A DNA stretch of 64,000 nucleotides from Gnetum montanum (lineage: Eukaryota > Streptophyta > Gnetopsida > Gnetales > Gnetaceae). The notes beneath the pieces were generated by a model that searched no databases, was not told the DNA's origin, and worked only from the letters and a program-made list of their open reading frames with translations. The stretch is from positions 256,944-320,943 of the forward strand of contig MNCI01000270.1 in assembly GCA_015680685.1 (NCBI GenBank), read 5' to 3'. Both the position numbers and the translations under genes were made by a program. This document shows, piece by piece, positions 33,840 through 45,142 of this stretch; the stretch's first letter is position 1, and the number at the start of each line of letters is the position of its first letter.

Positions 33840-36207
33840 GTTAGATTCATTGGTGGTAGCGAACTACTTGTGGAATCAAAAATTATTCTAGATGGTTTGG
33901 AAAGAAATTTGCTAAGTGTAAATGTCAAATTGTAGAAGATCTTGTAGAATTTGTAAAGCAAATGCAAATTCTTTTTGACCATAATCCCTTTGATTTTAAA
34001 ACTTCAAAAGCCTTGGCGAAAGCTAATTATGCTAAACAATGTTGGGATACTTTGAAGATAAAAGTATTCTTACAAAAAGTTGCATGGGTTACCTAAAAAT
34101 TAAAGATCAACTTTGTAAGGAATTTTTTAAATTTCTAAAAGGAAAGTGTCAAGTACCTAAAATGGAGTCACTTTGTATTAATGATTCCATCATTAATGTT
34201 CCTAAGATTATTAAAAGTTTTTAAGAAAATATTTTTTCTCCTTAAGATTTTAGTAAGGAATCATTCCAGCCCTCTAGCATGCATATTAATCATGTTGTGA
34301 CAAAAGTGCATCAACGTATTCTTGAAGCAAAAATTACTGTAAAAGAAATCAACATAGTAGCCTTTATTTTAGCAAATAGTAAAGCTCCAAGTTCTAACGG
34401 TTTTCCTATTGAATTTTTGAAGAAGCATTAGGAAATTATTGGAGATGATCTCCTTTATGTTTTCCAATAAGCCATTAAAAATTTTCTCTTTGTAAGATTA
34501 TTAGTAAAGGTGTGATTCATCTTCTTCATCAGAATGGACATCCTCAGCATATTGGTAATTGAAGGCTTACTACTTTTTTTAACAATACTTATAAAACTTT
34601 AGCTAAATGCATGGCTTGTTAAATTTATAAGGTTATTGAAGATATCATCAAACCTAAGTAGACTAGTTTTATTAAAGGTAGACATATTTAAATAATGTTA
34701 TTATACTTTGGAAGGGAATGCAATGGGTTTCTGATACTAATTAATATGTTACCTTCAGTAAGTTTAATTATGTCAAAGCTTATGATAGGATTGAATCGAA
34801 TTTTATTACTTCTTGTCTCTATAAACTGGGTTTGATGATTATTTTATTTGACTTATCTGTACCTTACTCATTGATGCTAATACTCAAGTTGCTACTAATT
34901 TTAGAATAGCTTCCTCCTTTTCTCTTCAACAATCAGTTCATCGAGATTATTCTCTAGCTTCTTATCTTTTTATTATTATTACAAATTTTATTCCCATAAT
35001 CTATAGTACAATCTAAAAAGGAATTTCAATTAATGATCAAGGTATGAAATTGCTTAACATATACTTTAGAGATGATTCTTTTTTTATGATAAGCAATTCT
35101 CTTCAATATATCAATACTATTTTAGCTAAAGTGGAGAATTATTGCATGTTATGCAGCACTCTCAAATCAATTGGTAATAATCTGCTATTTATTATAATGG
35201 TAATGTTAATAAGTAGATTACTCTTAAGCTTTGAAGAATCATGAAAAAAAGTCAATCTTCAAAATTTTAGAAATACCTTTTTCTTTTGAACCTAATCATA
35301 CTATTTTATGGAATTATATGGTTGATAAAATTGAAAAGAGACTTGATAAATAAAAAGAAAAAAAAGCTTACACTTATTGCAAAGTTTTAGTTATTAAGCA
35401 AATGTTTTAATAAACTCATGTTTATTACTCTAGTTGTCAAGCTCTTTTTAAAACTTCTTATGAGAAAATTGATCATATTATCCATTTGTTTCTTTGCTCT
35501 GCTAAGCAATATTGAAAAGTTTTTTCTAGAGTTACTTGGGATATTTGCACTAGTAGTAAGAAAGATGGACGACTTACCTTTTAATTGTTGTAACTAGGGT
35601 ATTTCTATTGTTGCAAAAGGATTGCAAAGTAAATTAATGGAGATGATGTTTGGATGCTCCTTTTAAGAAATAAACTTATACAAGGGAAACATAAGAATAA
35701 TAATAGTTGGTCTTCTAATAACTTTTTTCCCTGTCTTCTTTTCTTTTGGCCATTTATATTTCTAGTTATCTAATTCTTAAACAAATTTTAAAGACATGAT
35801 GTAAGCTTAGTAAATATTGAAATTACAATCATATTATAGTTTCAAATGATATGCTTAAACAAATTAACCTATGGTAACTTCTTTTTAATGAAGAAGCTTG
35901 AGCTACTAATGCATCTAGATTATGTACCACTTAAAGTAGATTTGGTATTACTATAGTTTCTTGTCTATGTATACATGATAGATGAATTAATTGAAATAAA
36001 GCTTTTAGCCTCTGTGGTTTGAATAGAAAAAAAAAAACTTTGAAAATTTAATCTCTAACTTTGAGAATTTATTTAAAGTTGACAATTTGCAAAGCAAATT
36101 TATTACAAAGAAAAGCAATTTTTTTTTTCCTTTTAATTCAAAAGTTGCTTATGGGATTATTACAAAGAATGATTTTATTCCTAATAAATTTAGTAAGGCT
36201 TGATGAG
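33840..36207 (+). pseudogene. LINE reverse transcriptase
   Basis: The readable order is ANYAKQCWDTLKIK, ILANSKAPSSNGFPIEFLKK (usual KAPGPDGF), GVIHLLHQNGHPQHIGN, a YKTLAKCMA block, TSFIKGRHI and FNYVKAYDRIESNFITSCLY (usual F.KAYDR). These are the successive RT motifs of plant L1-like LINEs. The expected YADD block is not clearly readable near 35050-35100 (YFRDDSFFM may be its remnant). Many stops. Cut at 36207 by element E. Confidence 0.75.
36203..36207. repeat. Target site duplication ATGAG, left copy (element E)
   Basis: Exact match to 42947-42951. Confidence 0.9.
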
Positions 36208-37011
36208 TGATGAGTGGCGAGGTACCCCTACACTCAACCATACGAATACGAGTGTTACACGCGCGATTCGATCAAACTCCGTAGACTAAGTGCCTACATG
36301 CCTTATGGAACACTTAAGGTTAATCGTTTGTTGTCTTCCCAGACTTACTTGTATTTGTCACAGTTGTATGGTTAAGTAAGTCTGAGGTATATGATTTTTA
36401 TATCTTTTATGTTTTATCGCCTATGCTAATGAGGGAAAAGATGAAGAGACTAAGTAACTAAATTTAACTAACTAAGTTCTAATGCCTAGCATCAGTATCT
36501 ATTCCCACTTGTTGTTCACACCCTGAGCCGATGCAACCTTCTGGGATTACCAAACGCTATTCGTTGCTGGGATTACCAAGCGTAATGCACATGCTCGAAG
36601 TGGTCCTACTGAATGCACTTAGGAGTGTTGAGGGTTGAGAGAGATTAATTAGCAAAGTAGTAAATAATATTAATTAAAGTCCTATTTAGCTTATTCCATG
36701 CACTGTAAGGTTTATCTGAAAAGTTCATCTTTATTTCCATACACAAACTTGTGCTTAGGTACAATATTTGCTCGAATAAAGATCCGTTCACTTTGAGACT
36801 CCCACTGCGGGCACATGGAATTTACTTTAACTCTAGAATGGAAAAATTGTAAGAGTTTGTCTATGGTCTAGATCTAGATTATGAAACAAGGGAGACCTGC
36901 CTCTTATTATACATTTGCCAGCACACAGTGATATCGTGTATGCGATATCACAGGGGAAGACGTGATATCACATACGTGATATCGCGGCCCATGCGATATC
37001 GCGTCCCATCA
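36208..37011 (-). repeat. 3' LTR of element E
   Basis: TGATGAGTGGCGAGG to CCCATCA, 804 bp. The U3 array (36928-37008) has six CGATATC-like units; the TATA region is weakened to CTTATTATACAT on the plus strand near 36902. Confidence 0.9.
36928..37008. repeat. U3 palindrome array of the E 3' LTR
   Basis: Units GTGATATCGTG, GCGATATCAC, GTGATATCAC, GTGATATCGCG, GCGATATCGCG separated by short spacers such as TATGC and ATACGT. Confidence 0.8.
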
Positions 37012-38760
37012 TACCCCCATGAAAAAATAAAAACTCATCCCCGAGTTCCTTACAAAATATTGGGAAGGTATAGGATTATTAACTTGAATGGAACTAATGG
37101 TTAATGGGATGACATGTGAATGGATCATCATTACAGAACATGAAAAAATTGGTGTTCACGACAACAAGAGTGAACACCTTATACATTTGACATCATGTCG
37201 TATTTGGTAGTTGAGAGAGAAGAGAGAAGAGAGAAGAAGCCTGCTACTGCCAACGCTAAGACTGTGCCTTTCGTTGTCTATCCATAAGCACACCATCCAT
37301 CTCGTTCCTTGCATAGTTTCTTCAGCACCGATCCATTCCAAGTGTTCCTTCCAAATCAAATCCGTTGTTGTATGATTGTCATCTACACACACAACATAGT
37401 CTTTATATTAGCAAGGGTAAATGNNNNNNNNNNNNNNNNNNNNNNNNNNNNNNNNNNNNNNNNNNNNNNNNNNNNNNNNNNNNNNNNNNNNNNNNNNNNN
37501 NNNNNNNNNNNNNNNNNNNNNNNNNNNNNNNNNNNNNNNNNNNNNNNNNNNNNNNNNNNNNNNNNNNNNNNNNNNNNNNNNNNNNNNNNNNNNNNNNNNN
37601 NNNNNNNNNNNNNNNNNNNNNNNNNNNNNNNNNNNNNNNNNNNNNNNNNNNNNNNNNNNNNNNNNNNNNNNNNNNNNNNNNNNNNNNNNNNNNNNNNNNN
37701 NNNCAAGAATTTACCAAAAAGGAAACAATGCGTCAACCAAAATATACACTAATGATACAACCAGCAATGAGGTGGACAATGGAGGAAGAATGATGGAAAG
37801 AAGAGAATGGAATGGAATCTCAAGAACAAGGTGATGTACAACCCCTTGTGTAGTTAATGATTAATGTGACTTAGTAGATCTCATTCTAAATCCAGCCTCA
37901 ACAAACCACATCTAGTGACTTTGCATTAATACATTCGGCCAAGCCATCCACTTGAAGTAACAAGAATGCTTCCACCAAAGAGCCACCACCATTTCGACGA
38001 AACAAAGGAGAAGAGAATAGGAAGCGAGAAGGGCCTTAGTTAGAGGGAGCGTCTTTTTAGCTCCATAACCAGTGCTTGTATCCTAGATGATTATTTTGTC
38101 TAAGGGGTGTGCTTTGAATTCTCACTTTTCTCTTCTTCTTTTTTTGATGTTTATACTTGAGAACCACACCATGCAAAGACTTATTATTTTCATTTACTCA
38201 GCTTCCCGATAATTGGGTAACATCGAAACGGTAAGAGAACTCAAGAAGAAAACATCCAAGCACCCAAGAGAATGGCCAACACAAATGCATCAAGTTCCTT
38301 TGAAGCCACACCCTTTTCAATCCTTGAGTCCTTCCTTAGTTTGAGAAATACTCAGTCACCGATTCGTTGAAAGTTCTTATTTAGAAAGGAACTATACATT
38401 TCCAAGCCAAGAGAGACCATAGAAATTTGTGGATGTATGGATGAAGTGGACTCATTGCCTGTCATATCAAAAGAACCATACCTTAGTATCAACATCATAA
38501 TCTTAAAGGTAAAAGCCAAACATTAGCAATCCATAGAAACAGTTCATACCATCATTAATAGCACTTATTAAATGACAAACTTAATAAAATGGATAACACA
38601 CATGCACACGCACATGAAAAAATGAAAAAGTATAAACGATGTTGTAAAACAAAAACAAGAAAAGTTAAAGAAATTTGTAAAACAAAAATGTGCAAAACAA
38701 AAACGTGTAAAACATAAATGTGTAAAACAAAAAATTAAAAGAACTGAGGGCCCTGAATGA
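37012..38760 (-). other. 3' untranslated region of element E, with N gap
   Basis: Starts with the PPT (ATGGGGGTA on the element strand) and is colinear with H 45143-46980. Bases 37424-37703 are N. About 4-5 minisatellite units lie at 38671-38735. No coding evidence; ORFs spanning the Ns are artefacts. Confidence 0.8.
37424..37703. other. Assembly gap (280 N)
   Basis: Run of N in the 3' untranslated region of element E. Confidence 1.
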
Positions 38761-39012
38761 TTAGCATAGATGGCCATCTCCCCCATGACTGAATTGGAAG
38801 GGAGAGATCCAAAATAATGAGCATTTGTTTGAATTTCTTAAAAGTGTCCAACTTCTCCCAATTGATGTTTTCAGGTTAAGGGTTGGAAGTTGGCAATGCT
38901 CATATTCCAATGTGTCTATGCTTTCGTTGTGGGTACAAGATGTTCCACCAGTTCGTTCCATGCATGTTGGTGGGTTTCTCTCTTCATTAGCTGTCAACCA
39001 TGGGGTGTTCTC
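38761..39012 (-). CDS. Protease-RT linker fused in frame to the integrase tail (element E)
   Basis: The minus frame 38997-38761 is open. It starts in the linker (PPTCMERTGG, ESIDTLEYEHCQLP) and passes through the deletion junction near 38822 into CSLFWISPFQFSHGGDGHLC, the last residues of integrase, and its native stop. It is in the same frame as protease above (39432-39013), separated by one TAA at 39013-39015. The deletion therefore kept the polyprotein frame. The overlapping GGGGGAGATGGCC is the extra PPT (about 38771-38785). Confidence 0.7.
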   Translation of the reverse strand, partial: ENTPWLTANEERNPPTCMERTGGTSCTHNESIDTLEYEHCQLPTLNLKTSIGRSWTLLRNSNKCSLFWISPFQFSHGGDGHLC

Positions 39013-39500
39013 TTATTGAGTGGTTGCTACATATAGGAATCTTTGTATGTTATCCTCTAGTGCATACCAGTTACATGCAGAAAATGCTGAGCACTCCTCC
39101 ATGTCATCACCCTCTAAGTCACTGTATGTGATGCATGGAACTTTCTTCTTCTCGATCTTTCCATAAATGTTTTCCTTAGATGTTTCCAAGGAAAGATTGC
39201 AAATCCATAGGCATGTGTTTATTGTACTCAACCATGCCCTTCCCATTATTATCGGGAAGTTCCCTTTGTCATTGTTTATTTGGATTACCAAGAAATCAGC
39301 TGGGTATGACCAACCACAAACGGTGGTAACAATGTCCTCAACCTGTCTCAAAGGAACAGTGATGGACTGGTCAACCAGCTCAAGTTGAATATTTCTCTTC
39401 TTGAGTGGAGGCAGGTTCCATGCTTTATACATTTCTTATGAGATTAAGTTGACTCCGAACCTGAGTTAAGAAGAGCCTTATGAGGTTCATTCCCAACGAC
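39013..39500 (-). pseudogene. Protease of element E, active site altered
   Basis: The minus reading KRNIQLELVDQSITVPLRQVEDI and GNFPIIMGRAWLSTINTCLW is open from 39432 to 39013. The upstream active-site block reads LLNSG instead of LLDSG and is followed by a one-base deletion (about 39455-39470). The catalytic Asp is thus changed and the frame broken, unlike A where LLDSG is intact. Confidence 0.8.
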
Positions 39501-42134
39501 TTGGAGATAAATTAGGGGGCTTCCAAGATTAGAGAGTTTCTTGGGAAGGTGGCCTACCTTGATCCAATCAGTACCAGTATGTATTAACATAATCGTATGC
39601 GTTGAGCTCTATTGTTGGTTTGAAGAGAGCTCCGAAGCCTTATTTGTTGGAGGAGCGTGCACAAACTCAACTGCTTGTGGTTGTGAGAGCTTGTTTAGGC
39701 TTTTGGTTTTGAAGAAAGGTCTTCTCTTCGTGTGGTTGTCAGAACCAATAGCGAGTTGAAGGTTTACGGCTCTCATAGCATTGTGTTGCTACGGTTGAGT
39801 GGGGAGCTCCCCTTGCATTGTTGGAGCGGGTGGTATTGGAACTATCGGCATAAGAGTGGTGGATGGATTCAGAGGATGGTATGCATGTGGTGTATCTCCC
39901 GAAGGAGAAGGAGTCCTAAAATACTCCCAAACTTGGTAGTGACGTTGTGGGGTTGTGGGACCCATAGAGTCACTTGGAGAAACCAGCTACTGCACGTAAT
40001 AGCCATATGGGTCTACTTGTAGGTAAGGGTATTTTTATCTAGGTGGTGGCATCCCCCATGATTGTGGGTGTTGCCACTGCTAGTGTTGCCCGATAGGTTG
40101 TGGTAGAGTTCCACTTGGATAATATGTTAAAGGTTGGTGGAACTACCTCGAGTTACCTTGGGGATAAGGTAACCTTCAGGGTGTTTGCTGTTTGTTCAGT
40201 CTTGGGTTGAGTGCATACACCTCGAACTCTTGCAAATGTGACATTATTGGGCAACATCCCTTAGGATGGTCATATTGGTAGATCTCACATCCACCTTCAT
40301 TGTCTGTGTCAGAATCCACAACCTCATCAGCGATAGTCATTTTTCCCTTACCCTTGTTACGTGCATGGTCTGAATCTCTCCACTTTTTCTTATTACGGTC
40401 ACTACTTCGTTCCTCCTTAGACTCCTCTACGATTTTCAAGACAATTTCAATTTTACTATCTAAGTAGCTCCATATTTCATCTACCTTAGCCAACACTTCC
40501 ATTGTTAACTTCTGAAGTGGCAAGGTTTTTCTATTCACCAACTCTTTAAGTGGTGACTCATCCTCTTCCTCACAGAATCTTACTCCCCTCTTTTGGAGGG
40601 AAGGATCGTGGGTGTACTCTTCCATACTTTCTCTTTTCCATAGCTCCCCTTCTTCTTTAGCTACTTGCTCCAACAATCGATGAATTTTGTGGGACCTAAG
40701 TTCTGATAATCTCCCTTGGGCATATGTTCCAAGCGTTCTCCTAGTTTCATATCTTAGCCCATCTACGAGGTGGCTAAGTTGATCCTGTTGTGCATAACCA
40801 TGGCCTAGGCAACGATGTAGTAATGCATAATATCGACCCATGACAACATCCAAGGGTTCGTGAGTACCCTGCTTCCATCCTTGGATCTGCTTACACAAGT
40901 TGGACACTCTGGAGTATGTTTGGTATTTATCGTTAAACAATTCTAGCATTCTACTCCACCTCCTAATGCTTTCCGGTTCTAAGGACCGGTACCAACTCTC
41001 TATTTTTTTTATGAGTGTCCTAGGAAACAACTTTAACTTCTTCCACTCATTTTCAATATTTTGCAAGGTGCAGGCATCGTGGAATGCCTATAAGTGATTC
41101 TGTGGATCAACATTATATCCCCCTTCAAATCGTGGGATATTATTCATGTCTAGTCTCTTGATCCGGCTATCTTTCTAGTGCCTTGTAAGTACTCTCACAA
41201 CCTCCGTAATGTCTAACATACTCTAGGTTGCTAGTAGGGGCTCATCATGATCATCTCTCTCATGACATCTATGATGCCTACGTGGTTCCCTACTTTCCCT
41301 TCTTTGCCTTGATTTTCTAGAATTCCCTCATCCTCGCTCTTGACTCTCTCATCGAGGTCTCTCATTTTTCTTATCCTTACCCTTATCCTCACAGTTGTGC
41401 TCTTTGTGACTACGTCCTGATGTGGAAGGAGAGGGTGAATGATGTGATGAAGGAAAAGAAGAAGGAGAGCCATCACCATGGCTATGTCTCCTGCCTTCTC
41501 TTCAGTGATCCCTGCCCTAATCGTGATGATGATCAGAATGCTCACCCCTGTCATGTGTCCGTGTTCCCTCGTTAAACACTTAGTATTCATGGGGATCAGA
41601 ACCCAAGTTGTGAATTGTGGAGTGTAGGTTCTGAACCACCACCTCCTGACCATCGTTAGGAGGGGGAACATTGTTTGGTGGGGAACCTATGAGAATAGGT
41701 TCACCACCCTTAATTTCATTTATAACGAGTGAAGCATTATGAGGGCCTTTGCCCTTCAACGATGTGTGATTGCTCTCCCACTGCTCATCCTGTTGACGCT
41801 ACGCTTCTATGGAGTGGTAGTCCCTTGCGTTGTAATTGCACGCAATGTACTTAGCGTATAATTGCGACATGTCAATTCATGCAAGGGCATGAAGAAGCAT
41901 GTTGGAGGCAGCTCTGTCTGGAGGTAACACTATGTTACCTTTCAAATCTCTCCAACATAACTGTTCATCTTGATGGAAGACAAAGGTAAAGTTAGGTACA
42001 TATTCATCGTCATGAATGTACACCACACTAAATTCCTAAGGAACTGGTAGATTTTGGTTATGTGCCTGGTACCGCTGACTGTCTCTAGTGTTATCCCTAG
42101 GCGGTGAAGTGCTCTTGTTCGAAGAAGAAGACAT
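39501..42134 (-). pseudogene. gag of element E
   Basis: The start ATG is at 42134. The N-terminal region and Ser/His-rich part (42134-41231) are frameshifted. 41066-40176 is one open frame of 296 codons holding the gag core (SWYRSLEPESIRRWSRMLEL, YQTYSRVS, HEPLDVVMGRYYALLHR, DGLRYETRRTLGTYAQGRL), a charged region (RESMEEYTHDPSLQKRGVRF) and the knuckle CEIYQYDHPKGCCP, where the second Cys is Tyr. A Pro-rich linker continues to about 39560. This is the longest open gag stretch in the window. Confidence 0.85.
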
Positions 42135-42251
42135 TGTGTCTTATTCGGTGTGCTAATTAACCGTTATATAATTTTTTTTTAATTAACCCTAAGGGTTCAT
42201 TTAAGCTTCCCAACGATGTGGATGATTTCCTATGTTCTACTTAGCGCACAA

Positions 42252-42252
42252 N
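42252..42252. other. Single-n join; PBS and about 200 bp of the E 5' LTR missing
   Basis: Left of the n is the leader (AGCGCACAA); right of it is the LTR from a point that corresponds to about 36407 in the 3' LTR. The tRNA-Asp site and LTR terminus expected here are absent. Confidence 0.85.
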
Positions 42253-42946
42253 TATGTTTTATTTTCTATGCTAATGAGGGAAAAGGTGAAGAGACTAAGT
42301 AACTAACTTTAACTAACTAAGTTCCATTGCCTAGCATCAGTATCTGTTCCTACTTGTCGTTCACACCCTGAGCCGATGCAACCTTCTGGGATTACCAAAC
42401 ACTATTCGTTGCTGGGATTACCAAGCGTAATACATGTGCTCGAAGTGGTCGTACTGAATGCACTTAGGAGTGTTAAGGGTTGAGAAAGATTAATTAGGAA
42501 AGTATTAAATAACATTAATTAAAGTCCTATTTAGCTTATTCCATGCATTGCAATGTTTATCCGAAAAGTTCGTCTTTATTTCCGTACACAAACTTGTGCT
42601 CAGGTACAATATTTGCTCAAATAACGATCCGATCACTTTGGAACTCCTACTGCGGGCACATGGAATTTACTCTAACTCTGAAATAGAAAACCTGCAAGAG
42701 TTTGGCTACAGTCTAGATCTAGATTGTGTAACAAGGGAGAGCTACCTCTTATTTATAGATTTGGTGGTGCACTGCGATATCGCGTACACAATATCGCAGG
42801 GGAAGACGCGATATCGTGGGGGATGCAATATCACCGCCTCTTATTTATAGATTGGGTGGCGCACTACAATATCATGTACGCGATATCACAGGGGATGCGA
42901 TATCGCGTACGTGATATCGCGGCCACCGCGATATTGCGTCCCATCA
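42253..42946 (-). repeat. 5' LTR of element E, incomplete, with duplicated TATA-palindrome unit
   Basis: Matches the 3' LTR but contains two tandem copies of the unit CTCTTATTTATAGATT plus a CGATATCG array (about 42742-42832 and 42834-42940). The 3' LTR has a single unit. Ends CCATCA, then ATGAG. Confidence 0.85.
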
Positions 42947-43609
42947 ATGAGGAAAATAAAAGATATTTGAAGAGCTTCCACATTTCCTAAAACTCATATT
43001 TATAGGGTGGTTTATTCATCAAAGTCTTCCTATCAATACTTCTCTTAAACATATGCAAAATGTTTTTCCTCAATTCTACTTTGTAGAAGTGAAGCCTCAT
43101 TTTCTCATGTTTTTTTAAGTGTCATGTTACTCAACATGCTTGGAAATGGAAATCCAGAATTTTTATCTTTCAAGCAAGCATAAATAAAGTTATTCTTGAT
43201 GATTAACTTGCTTTGTCTACTTCATTTCTTTACATTTGAAATTGTCTTTAACCATATGTACTTTACTCTATTTGAAAGATTTAGTGTGTAGTTATTTTCT
43301 TGTAGCAAGAGCATAACTATGACCTCTCTTTGGGTGTCAAATACCAGATTCTCAAAGATACCAATTTTCAACTACAACTTTAAGCAAAAAAGCTTCTAAT
43401 AAAAGCTAAATAATTAATTTTTTTTACAATATTAATATCTTTTTGATTTAGAGGCATAAATATGGGAAGCTTTCAACTTTTGTTGTGATTTGTTTTTTAT
43501 CTCTAATTGATGTATATTTTTTTAGAAATAATTTTTTCATTCTCTTTGCAAGAAATCCTTTACTAAGAAGTGAAAACCCATTAGGGCCCTTTTGAGTAAG
43601 GGTAAGGCT
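42947..43609 (+). pseudogene. LINE C-terminal and 3' region
   Basis: Continues the LINE after the second ATGAG copy. A fragmentary reading resembles the region after RT in plant LINEs, but no motif is diagnostic. It ends at the I LTR near 43610. Confidence 0.45.
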
Positions 43610-44304
43610 TGATCCTTTTCCTATCCCAAAGGCTTGATCCTTATCCTATGTCGATGAGGCCTTGTCGATGCAATGTTTGTTTGTCACCTATAAATACACG
43701 CCTACTAGTTGCATTTATGGCAATCTAGATTTCAATAGCAATGAAGCTCTTACATTTTTTCTATTTGAAAGTTAGAATTTTTCCACCGATTGCCCAGAGC
43801 AGGAGTCATTGAGTGTATGGATTTTTATTCAAGCATTGTTGTACTTTAGCACAACAATGTGTGTGGCAATAAAGATGAGTTTTTTGATAAACCTTATAGC
43901 ACTTTGGATAGATTAGCTATTTTATTTATGCATTTACTATTTCCAATAATTTATTAAATATTTTCAATTAATTAACAATTATTTTTTAGTTACTATGTTA
44001 GATAAGCAATTAAGCTAGATAGATTACACACATAAGTACAACCACTTTAAGTGTAACACGTATTTGCTTGGTAATTCCAACAACATTATTGCTTGGTACA
44101 CCCAGTAGCGTAGCACTTGGTCACCTAGCAGTACATACGTGGGTTAAGGACATCTACAGAAAGTGGGAACAAATACTTATGTGAGGATTAGTTAAATGAT
44201 TAGTTAACTAGTTAATCAAATTTCTTTTTATCTACAATTCAAGCACCCAACTATAAAACATAAAAATGATAAAAATTGAATGCCTAAGTTACACTTAACC
44301 ATAC
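43610..44304 (+). repeat. 5' LTR of element I, first piece (GGCCT-palindrome type)
   Basis: Starts at TGATCC near 43610 (or 43635, because a 24-bp unit is duplicated at 43605-43652). U3 holds GTCGATGAGGCCTTGTCGAT, then the TATA box CCTATAAATACACG (about 43689-43702). Conserved U5 follows up to CATAC at 44300-44304, where H is inserted. The exact start is uncertain. Confidence 0.75.
44300..44304. repeat. Target site duplication CATAC, left copy (element H)
   Basis: Exact match to 49450-49454. Confidence 0.9.
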
Positions 44305-45142
44305 TGATGAGTGGTGACGTACCCCTACACTCAACCATATGAATACGAGCATTTCACGCACAATCCAGTTGAACTCCACAGACAGGCTAATTGTGGTATC
44401 TAGACAATTTTCCTTAGGTCGCAGTTCATTGTCTTCCCACCTGGACTAGTATTAGCTTTGTCACGTATGGTTTAGTCTAGAGTGAGGTGTATGATGTGTT
44501 CCTATACTAATGCTACTCCTGAAGACAATGGAAGATAATATTAACTAGGCTAAGAGATATAGGGTGAGAGAGAATCTAAGCTAGCCTAAGTGCAATGAGC
44601 ATCCATTCCTTAATCATCTGTACACATCCTGAACTTCGTGCATGACTACCACTAGGATTACCAAGCGCATGGCCTAAGTACACTACTGGGTTACCAAGTA
44701 GTCACACTTAAATGCTTGTGATTAAGTCATACTCATTCCACATTACTAGGAGAGTCAAGGGTTGAGAGAGATTAATTATCTAGGAAAGCATTTAAAAATT
44801 TAACAATAATTAAATCCTATTTATCTTAGTCCACATGCTGCAAGGTTTATCAGAAAGTTCGTCTTTATTGTTGTACACAAATATGTGCTTAGGTACAATT
44901 TGCTCGAATAAAGATCTGTTCACTTTAACACTCCTACTGCAGATACATGGAAATTATTCTAACTCTGGAATGGTAAAACTGCTATAGTTTGGCTAAGGAA
45001 CTAACTCTATATGCCTAAAGCATGGAAAGATGCCTCTTATTTATAGGCATTGCGGCGGGCTGCGATATCACGTACGTGATATCGCTGGGGCAAACATGAT
45101 ATCGCAGCTGCAATATCGTGTACGCGATATCGTGGCTCATCG
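44305..45142 (-). repeat. 3' LTR of element H
   Basis: TGATGAGTGGTGACG to CTCATCG, 838 bp. The TATA region is CTTATTTATAGGC (about 45035-45048 plus); the CGATATC array is at 45061-45135. Confidence 0.9.

Larger units (their letters stand above)
36208..42946 (-). mobile_element. Element E: gag-protease-only Athila-like element with both LTRs
   Basis: Minus order: 5' LTR (42946-42253, first about 200 bp missing at an n join), gag (42134-40020), linker, protease, fused integrase tail, extra PPT, 3' untranslated region with a 280-bp N gap, PPT, 3' LTR (37011-36208). Exact ATGAG duplications flank it. RT, RNase H and integrase core are absent with the same junction as element A. It inserted in the LINE. 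Confidence 0.9.
30900..43609 (+). mobile_element. L1-like LINE, split by an LTR fragment, a solo LTR and element E
   Basis: Plus-strand pieces in order are ORF1 remnant (30900-31272, 31521-31996), endonuclease (32130-33019), reverse transcriptase (33840-36207) and a C-terminal/3' part (42947-43609). Two insertions with exact target duplications (GTTAG, ATGAG) sit between these pieces, so they join into one element. It is very AT-rich and full of TAA/TAG stops where Gln is expected, so long dead. The 5' and 3' limits are uncertain; no poly(A) tail is obvious before the I LTR. Confidence 0.7.

Noticed and set aside
37309-37834. ORFs running through N
   Set aside because: Open only because N has no stop codons (same for 48218-49308).
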